In this document: piece after piece, positions 36,239 through 47,010 of the stretch
How the letters are laid out: every line of letters starts with the position of its first letter
Position numbering within the stretch: position 1 is the first letter of the stretch
Source: Halichondria panicea
Taxonomy: Eukaryota; Porifera; Demospongiae; Suberitida; Halichondriidae
NCBI RefSeq assembly: GCF_963675165.1
Contig: NC_087392.1
Coordinates: forward strand, 4,051,442 to 4,115,441
Direction: 5' to 3'
DNA: 64,000 nt
Notes under the pieces: generated by a model
The model's database searches: none
What the model was told of the DNA's origin: nothing
The model's input: only the letters and a program-made list of their open reading frames with translations
Made by a program: the position numbers and the translations under genes

Positions 36239-37855
36239 ATAATTATTGAAAGCATTATTTTCCAATCGTGAAAACTTAGATGTAGCTCATCCTTACAGGC
36301 TTTTCAAAGTTTGTATGAGCTAGAGAAGCAGTTAGCAAAGCTTCAAGATGGATTTGCAGCAGGAATTGACTCATAGAGCATACATGTGGTTGGCAATCCC
36401 ATTAGCTATGCCTCGGTTGCGCATGCACAGCGAAATATACGGTAGTGTGTTTTTGTTTGTGCGTGCGTGTGTGTGCGTGCGTGCGCGCGTGTGCATATAT
36501 GCGTGTGCGTGTGCGTGCATGCGTATGTGTGTATTACTGATGTAGCAATGCAGGTGTCTATCTCTTAGTTTTTGAGCAAAAGCAAAACATGGCGAGAAGC
36601 ATTAGCACATGCAGCGCAGCTTGCAGCTGCAGTAGAGTGCATGCAGCTATTTTTAGTTGCCATGCAGATAAAAAAAAGCTGAAAAATTTCCCCATGCATA
36701 ATGAGCAGCCATTCATGATTGCATCAATTATTGCATATGATGCACTTAGTCTGCCTACAGAGGAGGTATTACTAAAACATTTTGCGGGTGAAAAACATTT
36801 GCAAATGAGCCAAATCAGCAGAACAAATTGACCCTTTGCGATGTAACTATTGTGTTCTGGCAAGGATCGTGTGTACCAGTATATTATAGGTTTTGTGATT
36901 TTTATTGATTGATTCTTGCAACGTTTGCACATGTTTAATTCGCAAAACATTCTAGTATAATTATTATATAATACGGTTATAATTATGGTATCTATAAAAA
37001 TTGGTTTCACATAAGATCGCCACACGATTGTGAGACGCTTAGTGAAAACACCTTCCTACGCCACTGATATAACTTATTGCTGATCATGTGACCTACAGCC
37101 AATGATATCCATCAAATCCAGTCATGTGACTGGACTTTAAATGACTTGTTGCATGCAATAAGTTGTTATTGCACACTTTTTCATCATTTAAGTCATCCAC
37201 CCATCTCAATTAAAGTGCAGCTTGAAGCTATAGGTGCATGTCTTTTTCTATCCTGAAAACAGGGTTTTCAGCTTTGTAATCAGCAACTGATAAAACCTTT
37301 ACTTTTACCTTTACACTTAGCTAGCCAACGTGTTTTAATGCTGGTGCACTCGGATAATGCTAATTATGCTTGTGCATGCACACATGGCTATAAGTAAAAG
37401 CCCTGGACCACAATCTACTACAAGGGCCAATAAACTACTTGTGGCACGAATTGCTAACTAATTATTTTGTTGCCTTGAAACCATTTTTTGCATATAGGAA
37501 CCAGCATAGAATGCGTAGTAATTTGGTCGTTTTGTTCTGTTTTTGGTGCATCGAAACCATGCATCTAATTATGCTGTCTGGTAAATTTCCCACAGGTGCA
37601 CTATAAGCAATGATTTGACAATTTGGGTTGGAACTTGGAGGTGGGGCACTTCACTGAAAGGTCCATTTTCTGTATACCATAATTATACAGACAGACCACA
37701 GTGCAATATGCCATATATTGGCACTGCAGCGCTATTCCTTTGATCGCAGAGGTCAAATAATGTTGTTGCTATATAATTATGTGCTCTATTTCCCGAGAGC
37801 ACCTGACAACATAGATACCTCATGCCCATAATCAAACAACACTATACGTATACAT
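36239..37855. other. Repeat-rich, gene-free segment
   Basis: Includes a GT/GC-rich microsatellite (about 36450-36535) preceded by a diverged GCCTCGG...GCGCATGC...TATACGGTA end, a second copy of the 'gcaaaacatggcgagaagcattagca' end word of the inverted-repeat family (about 36578-36610), and a lone CTTCCTACGCCACTG end at about 37053-37067. Open frames here, including a 155-codon minus frame, show no domain. Confidence 0.45.
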
Positions 37856-38113
37856 CAGTGGCGTAGGAAGATTTTTTGCAAGGGGGGAGCTCATAGTAGT
37901 CTGGCCACGCCCTCCCCAAGTTCGCATTCTTGCAAAGACTGACTTTCGAAACCTAGCCCATCATTGAAATAATCACGTAATTGACTTAAATTTAGCTAGC
38001 TGGCTGCAGCCAGCATCTGTGTAGCTAAGCTAACTCAACAGTTCAAGCTAAACATTGCTCTCCAATAAGGGGGGGCTCCAGCCCCTGGAGCCACCCCACT
38101 TCCTACACCACTG
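37856..38113. mobile_element. hAT-like MITE, 258 bp
   Basis: CAGTGGCGTAGGAAG at the left and CTTCCTACACCACTG at the right are near-perfect TIRs. CAGTGGCG ends are typical of hAT elements. Flanking words 'tacat' occur on both sides, but no clean 8-bp duplication is visible. Confidence 0.55.
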
Positions 38114-38199
38114 TACATGCTATATCAGGCCCACTTTTGACCTAGCCTTGTATATACAGAGAAATTAAAACTCAGACTGGGAACGAGGCAAAGGCTATA

Positions 38200-38680
38200 A
38201 TTATGCCTCGGTGCGCATGCGCAAGCGAGGTATACGGTAGTGTGTTTGTGTGTGTCTGTGTCTGTGTAGACTGCTACAGCTGCTCAAGGATGAATCAAGT
38301 GCAAGTAAGAGTTTCTATAGGCTTCTAGTCATGGTTTACTTGGATTTTAATTCGTGGATTTGCAAAGTAATGCTTCGTTCTCGAGTTATGCCTAGTTTTG
38401 CTTACTTGGAATGCCATTGCAGCTTTTTCAGAAGAGTGCATAGCGAAACTTGTCCATGGAGTGTTGCTACTCTACTTAGTAGTTAGCTCTGCACTAGAAC
38501 GCTAGCTATTGGTAGCTGCAAAGTGAGAAGAGAGCTGTAAGGCTCTACTGACGATGCAGCCACATTTAATAATCTTGTCTTGAACTTTTGGCATCGATCG
38601 TTTTTAACAACAATCATGGCCGATCATTACCCACTCTTTGAGTTTCCCTGTGATTCTAGATTCTACCATAGATTGAAGAG
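38200..38680. repeat. Dispersed repeat with GCCTCGG-GCGCATGCGC-CGAGGTATACGGTA head
   Basis: Begins with a palindromic head (TGCCTCGGTGCGCATGCGCA then AGCGAGGTATACGGTA), a GT microsatellite, and a body sharing words with the inverted-repeat arms ('gagtttctataggcttcta', 'ggatttgcaaagtaa') and with 28820-29060. Fragments of the same head occur near 36409 and, inverted, at 47681-47723. Confidence 0.5.
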
Positions 38681-39270
38681 AGAGGGATAGGAAACGGAGT
38701 GGTGCACGTGATAATTTTACATTGAATCTGCAGTGGAGCCTCGAAAATTATCCGCGCTACGCCCTATGAACGAGGCTATTAAGCACACTTTTGCCGGGTA
38801 ACTCCCAAAGCTGTGTTTCCTCGAGACATAATCTCTTTCAGCAACTTAAAACACGCCTAGTCCATGAGCCACGTGTAGTACTTGCTAATGACTGACCACA
38901 CCCAGTAAAAAGAGACTTTCCAATAAAGTTATATGTTCCCAAGGCTGTTTTAGAGCTATTGGAACATGTAACGTGTAAGCGTGCTGGTTATGACTACTAC
39001 AATAGGTATAGACCTTGAAATATAAGTGAGTTGCACGGACTAAGCACAGTTACTTGTAGTTTATTATGCACTGAGTGTAGAAATAGATATTGTTGTGATG
39101 GCCTCGATTAAACCGCACCGTAGCGCGGATGTTACTCGAGATACAAACCGTTTCCTATCCCTCTAACTCTTCAATCTATGATTCTACCTGCATGCAGCAA
39201 ATTCAATGGCAAGATTGTTCATCAAATTCATGATATATAATGTGTGTGTAAAACCACTTAGTAGCTTTAT

Positions 39271-40009
39271 TACCCGAGGCACGCGTGGGCGGCCACGGGT
39301 ACCGGGTATAGTAGTCTGTTGGTTTGTCACAGGTATATCTACTCACCTGGATGCCACAGCACTGCGTTTACAGCATGGATAGCCTTCACACAACAATATC
39401 TTGGTTTAAATAGTGACAGATTGTGATGTTAAAGCTTCTTTGTCGAGCAAAAGCTAAGAAGCTTGAACAAGCTTGTGACTGGGTCTGCTCACCTGGATGC
39501 TCTAGCACTGCGTTTACAGCATGGGTAGCCTCCACACAAAAAGTTAGTACTTCTAATAGTGGCAGCTTTCGGTGTTAAGCTTCGTTGTCTAATAAAAGCG
39601 AGCAAAATGTAGCTTGAACAGAACTTGCACATGCGTTACTTATAACTGAAGTGATCCTGTACCAGGTCCAGGAACAATGGAACAGGGTCACTAAAGTAGA
39701 AAGCTTGCTTTAGCTGACTGGGATCCTACTCCATGCAGGACCTGGTGCCCTACTTCTCTGAGACTCCAGGCTTCTTTGCTGTGATCCTAATCCAGTATGC
39801 ATATACCTATAACCTATAGTACCACCACTACCTGTTCTCAAATGTTTCAGCATGCCTCCAGTCTCTGGTTTAGTTTTATTACTCCTGAGTTGCTGTGCAA
39901 GTCATGCATGATAACAACATCACTATATTATTATGCACTGCATTATATCACTCTTCTGGTTTCTTTATAATCATGTCACCAGCCGATTGTTTGCACTTTA
40001 GTGCTGTAG
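39271..40009 (+). mobile_element. Helitron-like element, long copy
   Basis: From TACCCGAGGCACGCG at 39271 to GCACTTTAGTGCTGTAG at 40009, followed by T. Contains two copies of the reverse-complement exon-end-like segment ('CACCTGGATGCYNYAGCACTGCGTTTACAGCATG', written here only as a descriptive consensus in part: ACCTGGATGC, AGCACTGCGTTTACAGCATG). Confidence 0.45.
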
Positions 40010-40129
40010 TGTTATGTATAGCTTTGACCCGTGGTGCTTTCATTTTATAAGTAGCTCAACTTTGCAAGGTTCACTAATTCAACTAGAACACATGGGTCAA
40101 ATTTTCGTACGTTAGTCTAGCCCCTCGAG

Positions 40130-40430
40130 CATTAAGCCTCGATTATCCGAACCCCAATAATTCGAAATCGGATGAACATCCGGCCAAATTTTAATGATAT
40201 TCATAGCAAACACCGACTTGCACAAAAAAGCATTTTGTGTTGTTGATTAGCAGAAGCAGATAAACGCTTCAGCTTAGCCTAACAGTATAGCTTGCTACCT
40301 TGTTCTGTCCACTGATGCATTATGTCCAAGACTGTTTCCACTGCTGTGTGGCCTGAACTAGAAGGGCGAGCCCTAAGTACATTTGTAAGAGCTCTGGACA
40401 TTGTTTGCTGATTTTGCATGCACGAAAAAA
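40130..40430 (-). mobile_element. Degraded pogo-like MITE fragment
   Basis: Begins with AAGCCTCGATTATCCGAAC and shares, in reverse order, several blocks with the intact element at 62992-63379 ('catagcaaacacc', 'cttgttctgtccactg', 'gattttgcatgc'). The far end is missing. Confidence 0.5.
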
Positions 40431-40661
40431 CTATCCCCTCATTAGGGGTTGGTAGATTATGCTCGAGATATTACTATTCTTTTATGTGCAAAAGTAACAT
40501 CAAACCATAAATAACGGCCACATAACTCTAATTATTACACTATAAATTAATACAGAATGCCAACTAAAGGAGATAATTGACCATTAGTACTTCCACTACG
40601 ACCATCAGGCCACAAATGTTTATGCACTCACCTGTATTTTCCAAAATCTAGCTGCCTATTA

Positions 40662-41500
40662 TTATGCCTCGAGGCGTAGCCGCACGAGTGATACGGTAAA
40701 GTTGACCGTGTGTGTGTGTGTATTCCAGCTGTAACTGATCAACGGTTGCAATGCGACGAAAACTAACAGCTTCTATAGGCTTGTAGCCACGTTCTCTTGG
40801 ATTTTGATTTGTGGATTAGCAAACTAAAGCTTCTTTCTCAAGTTTGACTCACATTAAAGGCTGTTGCAGTCTCTTCAGAATCTTTCATAGCATCATCTGT
40901 TCGCACAAACTTTCTATTCAACATGTGAGATAGCCTTGCACTAAAGTGCTAGCTTTTTGTTAGCTACAAGAGTTAAAAAAGATCTATTAAAACAGGTAGC
41001 TATATAAGTAGCCATTTGTAAACTTGATCTCTTTGGACACACCCTTTAATTAGGATGTAATGCGCATGCGCGCTCATCCCCATGTGTTAGAGAATCAAGC
41101 CACAAAACAAATGATACCATAAATTATACAATAGATAACAATAGACGCATGCACACAAGTCTGGTAACAATAGATACATGTATAAAGTCTTTTCTCCTCA
41201 GTTATAGATATAGATATAAACTTTCTGCCTTCTTTATATATTTAAATACTGTCTGTGCTTAAATTTTCTCTTACTCTGCTCCCAATGTTTGGCTATTATG
41301 TATCTAGGCCATATTAAATAACATGCAGTTGCTTCAGTATCGTTGAAGATTATTCAAGCCATCAGATATAGACTTCTGTTTCCATTCAGCTCCTCTCCTA
41401 TAATGAGTTATTTACCTCTTCTATAACACTCTAATACTTTTGAGCGAAAGCAAAAACATGGCGAGAGGCATTAGCAAGCGCACGCTTGCAACACTCGTTC
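40662..41500 (+). repeat. Right arm of the 0.9-kb inverted repeat pair
   Basis: Plus-strand counterpart of 35322-36238, from ATTATGCCTCGAGGCGTAGC to GCAACACTCGTTC. It contains a (GT)n tract and a GCGCATGCGC palindrome (about 41064). About 80 bp shorter than the left arm, mainly by one internal deletion. Confidence 0.7.
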
Positions 41501-42140
41501 TCATAATTGTTATAAAGGTGCCTATTATGCCAGCATATAAAAATGTGCCTATTATGCTCAAAATTATGCCAGTATAATAATTATACCAACCCCTATATCT
41601 GATTTTGCCAAACCACTAGAAAAGTTCATATACTTTTTGTTTGATGCTCGCAAAGTATGGTATGCCAACGAGTTTACTCGACGTCACCATTGTCGCCTTC
41701 AACTTAGTCGTATTTTTAGTTTACTCAACTTAATTTTTGATATGATAATTACTCATTAACAAAGTACATACTGTACAATAAAATGGACTCTCCAGATGGC
41801 ACTAGAATCAATCTAAGAGCACATCCCAACCAAATTTTCCAGGGGGAGGAACCCTGCGCTTGCCTTTCCAAAAATTCTGGCTATGCCACTGCACGCAACA
41901 GTATTTCACATGCAAAGCTATTGGTGGGTGTGGTTTTTTGGCATTGACATTTCTGTGAGGACTCTCTAGCCAAATAGTGAAAATATTCACCCACGAAAAT
42001 GTCCTGCTATACAGTACAACATATGCCTTGGTAATTTTGTGGCAATAATGCAGAATACGGTATTCAACCACAAACCTTACATGCAGCATGCATGGGAATG
42101 GTATGCACGCAAGCTATTACAGTCGTAGACTATCATGTGA

Positions 42141-42156
42141 CCTATATATATATAGC
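42141..42156 (+). promoter_or_regulatory. TATA-like element upstream of the ZNFX1-like gene
   Basis: CCTATATATATATAG lies about 85 bp upstream of the start codon at 42232. It is the only strong TATA-like run near a gene start in the window. An acceptor-like GCAG at 42206-42209 leaves open a 5' untranslated intron, in which case this would be intronic. Confidence 0.3.
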
Positions 42157-42231
42157 TGTTAGGTTAACATAATTAAGCTTCTGCATGTGATTACTTTTAT
42201 GTATGCAGGTCAGTGGTAGATCATTGCAAGG

Positions 42232-45200
42232 ATGACATCCGAATGGAAAAGTTCACGTAAAAGATCAAGAATTGCGGAGCAAGTGATCGAACCAAGCACA
42301 CTTCCTTCAAAAAAGATTACTAAAGATGATTATTGGACAAAACGATCAACAAAGTCTGCAGATTCCATGAAATATGGTTCCTCTTCCACCGATTATAGAC
42401 AAGTCTATAGAGCTCGTTCAACTGCAAGAAAGCGCCCGTACACTACTTTTAAAAGTGAAAAAATGGAAGCTAGATACATTTCTAGGAAACGAAATCCAAA
42501 GATCCACTCACAAGGCTGCGGTTTTAATCGTAAGCAAGATGCGGATTCCATGAAACAAGATAGGCTGGTGATCAAAATTAATTTTTCAACCATATGGCCT
42601 TCATTCAGTAGTGTGCAGACAGCAGAGGAACAACTGCCAACATACAGAGAGTTACAATCTGAAGGTTTGCCGAAAACTCTAAAAGCTAATATCACTGACG
42701 GCTCCTTTTCATCTGTTTCCGAGTACTTGTCAATATTCATTGGACTGCTTAGAGAAGATTTTGTACATCCTCTTCGAGAAGCACTACATGGTCCCCTGCA
42801 TGGCCTGTGTATCCCTAAAGAAAGGACAACTACTACTGTGTATGAAGCTGTTCGTGTAAAAAGCAAAATTCCTATTGATAACTACATTCTGTGTCAACTT
42901 CGATTTGAATGGCCAGGAAATATCAAATGGAAGTTCTCTCGAAACTTAACATATGGAAATCTAGTATGCCTCTCCAACGACAACTTTGTCACCATACACT
43001 TTGCAACAGTAGCGGACAGAAATCTTGATGATTTAAATGAGAAAGAAATCACTGTCAAAGTGATTGGAGACGCTGCAATAGATCTAGCAAAAACCTCTAA
43101 CACGGTGTACAGAATGATTGAATCTCCAAGCTATTATGAGGCTTATGCTCCTGTACTGGAAAGACTAAAAGCGATTGAACAAAACAAACCTGCACAGATA
43201 CCATTCCAGAAACACATCGTGTACTGCCAAGCTAAAGTGGAAGTACCCCTATATTTGAAAGATCCAGTCACTCAAGTAGATCTAAATCTTCAAGGTGTGA
43301 TTTGCTCCTGTGAGAGCTTAAAATGTGAACACAGTGCTATCGGAGTGAAAGAAGTGGAGCAAATGTCGTTACCCACAGATTCAAACTGCAAACTAGACCA
43401 GTCACAGATCAGAGCTTTATGCACTGCATTAACCCGAGAATTGGTATTAATTCAAGGTCCACCAGGTACTGGGAAGACTTATATTGGATTGAAAATTGTA
43501 CAGGCCCTGTTGCTGAACAAATCAATATGGACACAATCCAATAAGAAAATTAAAACGCCCATAATGGTTGTCTGCTTCACCAACCATGCTCTTGATCAGT
43601 TCTTGGAAGGTTTAGTTAGAATCGCAGATACTCATCCAATTGAAATTAGAAGACTTGGAGGGCGATCTAAAAGCAGTATTCTTGAACCATACAACATCAA
43701 AGAATTTGTGCGGCAAGAATGTCGAGAACAACGCATTTACTTGAGATCTTCACAGAAGCTACTAACACTACAAAGAAAAATTGTTGCCATGAACGATTTC
43801 TTGGATGGTAAATTTATTAAGTCGATGCGAAATATTAAAATGTATAGCTACTTCCTAAGTGGAGCTATTTGTGATGAAATGATGGAAATGTGCAGCTTTA
43901 ATATCACTTTGCCTGATCTCTCAAGACAAGGACTGGTGAAAGTGAAGCCAAATAAAGACCGTATGTATCGGAATCCTATTCAAGACCAGATTGAAGCTGA
44001 GAGACAAGTGTTTTTTGAGCACGATAACGTGAACGATGATGGATCTGCTGCGTTGTATGAGAGTGAATCTCTCGGTCAGTTTGTTAGATACTTTCACACA
44101 GTGGAACCCTTGTCTGAAAAAATAGCACACAAATTCCTCCGAAATCGCACTGTTTATGAAGACAAGGTTGCATTTCAACGGTTCAAGTACTGTTTAATTG
44201 AACTTTGCCGTGCTTGGCAAAAAGAAGCCCAGTGCACAGCTGAAAAGTCCGAGGTGGACAATCAAAAGCGACATCTAATTAGAATGAAATGTTTGAGGCA
44301 AGCGGATGTGATTGGTCTCACTACAACAGGAGCAGCAAAGTATGGATCGGCGATGATACAGATGAGATCTAGGATATGTATTGTCGAGGAGGCTGCTGAA
44401 GTTTTAGAACCGCAAATCATTGCTGCTCTCAGTGAGCATACTCAGCACCTAATACTAATTGGTGATCATAAGCAGCTGCGTCCCAAAACCAACATCTATG
44501 AAATTGCTCACAAGTATAAGTTAGAAGTATCCCTGTTTGAACGCTTAGCCATTAATAATTTTCCTGTTGTAACACTGGAGGTACAGCACCGAATGAGACC
44601 AGAAATATCCTGTATTGTATCGAAGAACATTTATGGTGGAGCATTGAAAGACAGTAAGGATGTACACAACTATGAAGATGTAAAGGGAATTCAACACAAT
44701 ATTTTCTTTGTTAACCATCACCGTCTTGAATCAACAGATGACAACACTAGTCCACACAATACACATGAGGCATATTTTGTCATTTCTTTAAGCAAATATT
44801 TGCTCAAGAACGGCTATGACTCGAAAGAAATTACTATTATTACACCTTATGAGGGTCAACTATTATTTCTTCGTACTCAAATAGAGAAGGAGTTACGTAG
44901 TAATCAACTGTCTACCGTGGAATCCAAGATAGTGGAGGAAGTAAACAAGATCCATGTTACTACAATAGACAGCTACCAAGGAGAAGAAAATAAAATTATC
45001 CTGCTCTCCATGGTCAGAAGTAATCAAGAGCGTAGAGCTGGTTTTACTAAAAATGAAAATAGGGTGTGTGTTGCCTTGTCACGTGCTAAGGTTGGATTCT
45101 ATTGTATTGGAAACTTTGACATGCTTCAAAAATGCTCTAGGCTATGGAAATCAATTGTTTCTGATCTTGAACGGAATGAGCATCTTGGAAATCAACTTCC

Positions 45201-47010
45201 GCTTAAGTGTGTAAATCATAACAACATAACTGAAGTGTCTTGTGAAAAGGACTTTTTACTTGTGTCCGAAGGTGGATGCAATAACCCCTGCAGTAAGCCA
45301 TTTCCAAATTGTAGCCATATTTGTGCCGAAAAATGTCATCCACACAACATTGATCATCTTAAGTTATGTTGTTCGCAACCTTGCGAGAAACTATGCGACA
45401 AAAACAAACATAAATGTAAGGCAGTTTGTGGTTTGGAATGTCCTCCCTGTGATGAACCTGAGGATAAACAAATACCAAATTGTGGTCATCAACAGAAAGT
45501 TCCCTGTAGCATGCCTCCTTCTGAATTCCCATGTAAGGTAGAATGCGATAAGAAATTGCCATGTGATCACCCGTGCCGACTGACATGTGGGGAAATCTGT
45601 ACTAGTAAACCGTGTAGAAGCTTTGTTAAAAAGATATGGCCATGTGGTCATGAAGCACAAAAAGAATGTCACACAACTGATTTGGAGTATTCTTTCACTT
45701 GCAGCTTTCCATGTAATGAAACTTTAGTGTGCGGTCATAGATGCAAAGGCAAGTGTGGAAAATGCTTACAAGGGAGGTTGCATGCACCCTGCAAGGAGAA
45801 ATGCGAAAAGATTTTTGTTTGTGGTCACAAGTGTTCAGACCTTTGTGCAGTTGTCTGCCCACCATGTGAGAAAGCGTCTCTGTGTGAATCTGGTACACAA
45901 AGCCGCAAATCTTGCCATCAGAGATGTCAATGGAAATGTGAGCATCATAATTGCAAGCTGGCTTATGGTGAAGTTTGCCATCGATCTAGGTGCTCACAAC
46001 CTTGTAAAAAAATGTTCAAGTGTGGTCATGAATGCATTGGTCTCTGTGGAGAACGTTGCCCTACACGTTGCAAAATTTGCAATAAAGACTTGATATTCTC
46101 TGGTGGGGATACTAGTTCTCATTATGTAATACTGGCCGACTGTGGCCATGTGTATGAATATGAAGTTAGTAACTTTGATGAGCAGGTGAATCGTCACAAC
46201 AGTTTCAAAATCGATTGGAAATGGTGTCCTACTTGTAAAAAAACTATAATAGCTTCCCCTCGTTACACCATATGTAAGCCAGAACAGCAAGATATGAACG
46301 TCATAAAGATTTTGAATCATCATAATCTTTCAAAGCAAGAGAAGCAGCTATGTATAGAAAATGCTGTAAGTAGTTGCGACAAGATTGCTAAAATTGTGAA
46401 ACTACCAAATCTACTTATGCCCTCACTTGAGAGGTCGTTGAGCAAATGGCTTCACAAAATAACAGATGTGAAGTTTCTCACATCATTAAGTGATCCACTG
46501 CTTGAATGCAGTGCTGAGCTGCTACAGGTTGTTTTTCAAGCTCTTATCTATGCAGAGAAGCTGAAAAGTCAAATAGCAGGTGTTCAAACATATGACCCTG
46601 ATCAAAAGAATCGCTTGCCACTTGAAACAAATATTAACGTTCTTTTTTCTCAGACACTGCAATTTTTAGAGCGCATTACCTCCTACTTAAAGTTTCAGCC
46701 CTTCACTGACCAAATGACTTCCGACATAGCTTCAGAAATTAGACGTATCACTATGCTTGGTGAGCTGTACCTACTTTTGTACGCTTTACCATGTGACAAG
46801 CAGTTTCCAGACGACCAGCTGTTGTTACAATTACAGAAATATGAACGTCTTGGGATAAAGACAAGTAAAATTACCACACAAGACATTTTCGAAACAACAC
46901 CATTACAGTTAGATGAGATATCTCAACTGTTGCACGTGCCACTCCAGGATCCTTCAAAACAAGAACAAGCTCAATCGTGGCACAAACAAGAAAGGTGGGG
47001 GCACAGGTGA
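42232..47010 (+). CDS. ZNFX1-like SF1 RNA helicase with NFX1-type zinc fingers
   Basis: One uninterrupted frame of 1592 codons; an in-frame TAG 15 bp upstream supports this start. Residues 1-380: basic N-terminus and a ZNFX1-like region. UPF1-type helicase: Walker A GPPGTGKT (409-416), FTNHALDQF, motif II EEAA (719-722), GDHKQLRP (744-751), QHRMRP (785-790), DSYQGEE (913-919), ALSRAK (948-953). Residues 993-1280 hold a run of Cys/His-rich NFX1-type fingers, then a CGH...CPTCKK finger (about 1300-1345) and a helical tail to 'KQERWGHR'. Human ZNFX1 (1918 residues) binds viral and cellular RNA at mitochondria; nematode ZNFX-1 acts in small-RNA inheritance. The final 'WGH' is where the RZ-type finger of vertebrate ZNFX1 starts, but the finger itself is absent. 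The gene is intronless among intron-dense neighbours and next to a repeat island. A paralogue rather than the one-to-one orthologue is possible. Confidence 0.88.
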   Translation: MTSEWKSSRKRSRIAEQVIEPSTLPSKKITKDDYWTKRSTKSADSMKYGSSSTDYRQVYRARSTARKRPYTTFKSEKMEARYISRKRNPKIHSQGCGFNRKQDADSMKQDRLVIKINFSTIWPSFSSVQTAEEQLPTYRELQSEGLPKTLKANITDGSFSSVSEYLSIFIGLLREDFVHPLREALHGPLHGLCIPKERTTTTVYEAVRVKSKIPIDNYILCQLRFEWPGNIKWKFSRNLTYGNLVCLSNDNFVTIHFATVADRNLDDLNEKEITVKVIGDAAIDLAKTSNTVYRMIESPSYYEAYAPVLERLKAIEQNKPAQIPFQKHIVYCQAKVEVPLYLKDPVTQVDLNLQGVICSCESLKCEHSAIGVKEVEQMSLPTDSNCKLDQSQIRALCTALTRELVLIQGPPGTGKTYIGLKIVQALLLNKSIWTQSNKKIKTPIMVVCFTNHALDQFLEGLVRIADTHPIEIRRLGGRSKSSILEPYNIKEFVRQECREQRIYLRSSQKLLTLQRKIVAMNDFLDGKFIKSMRNIKMYSYFLSGAICDEMMEMCSFNITLPDLSRQGLVKVKPNKDRMYRNPIQDQIEAERQVFFEHDNVNDDGSAALYESESLGQFVRYFHTVEPLSEKIAHKFLRNRTVYEDKVAFQRFKYCLIELCRAWQKEAQCTAEKSEVDNQKRHLIRMKCLRQADVIGLTTTGAAKYGSAMIQMRSRICIVEEAAEVLEPQIIAALSEHTQHLILIGDHKQLRPKTNIYEIAHKYKLEVSLFERLAINNFPVVTLEVQHRMRPEISCIVSKNIYGGALKDSKDVHNYEDVKGIQHNIFFVNHHRLESTDDNTSPHNTHEAYFVISLSKYLLKNGYDSKEITIITPYEGQLLFLRTQIEKELRSNQLSTVESKIVEEVNKIHVTTIDSYQGEENKIILLSMVRSNQERRAGFTKNENRVCVALSRAKVGFYCIGNFDMLQKCSRLWKSIVSDLERNEHLGNQLPLKCVNHNNITEVSCEKDFLLVSEGGCNNPCSKPFPNCSHICAEKCHPHNIDHLKLCCSQPCEKLCDKNKHKCKAVCGLECPPCDEPEDKQIPNCGHQQKVPCSMPPSEFPCKVECDKKLPCDHPCRLTCGEICTSKPCRSFVKKIWPCGHEAQKECHTTDLEYSFTCSFPCNETLVCGHRCKGKCGKCLQGRLHAPCKEKCEKIFVCGHKCSDLCAVVCPPCEKASLCESGTQSRKSCHQRCQWKCEHHNCKLAYGEVCHRSRCSQPCKKMFKCGHECIGLCGERCPTRCKICNKDLIFSGGDTSSHYVILADCGHVYEYEVSNFDEQVNRHNSFKIDWKWCPTCKKTIIASPRYTICKPEQQDMNVIKILNHHNLSKQEKQLCIENAVSSCDKIAKIVKLPNLLMPSLERSLSKWLHKITDVKFLTSLSDPLLECSAELLQVVFQALIYAEKLKSQIAGVQTYDPDQKNRLPLETNINVLFSQTLQFLERITSYLKFQPFTDQMTSDIASEIRRITMLGELYLLLYALPCDKQFPDDQLLLQLQKYERLGIKTSKITTQDIFETTPLQLDEISQLLHVPLQDPSKQEQAQSWHKQERWGHR

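Noticed and set aside
36558-37025. 155-codon minus-strand open frame in the repeat island
   Set aside because: Hydrophobic, low-complexity translation with no domain, overlapping repeat-family sequence and another frame on the plus strand.
41808-42089. 93-codon minus-strand frame reading 'CVQWHSQNFWKGKRR'
   Set aside because: It is the translated end of a hAT-like element (GGCTATGCCACTG terminus at about 41877-41890), not a gene.
45242-46323. Several 75-112-codon frames on both strands inside the ZNFX1-like gene
   Set aside because: Shadows of the Cys-codon-rich zinc finger region in other frames.
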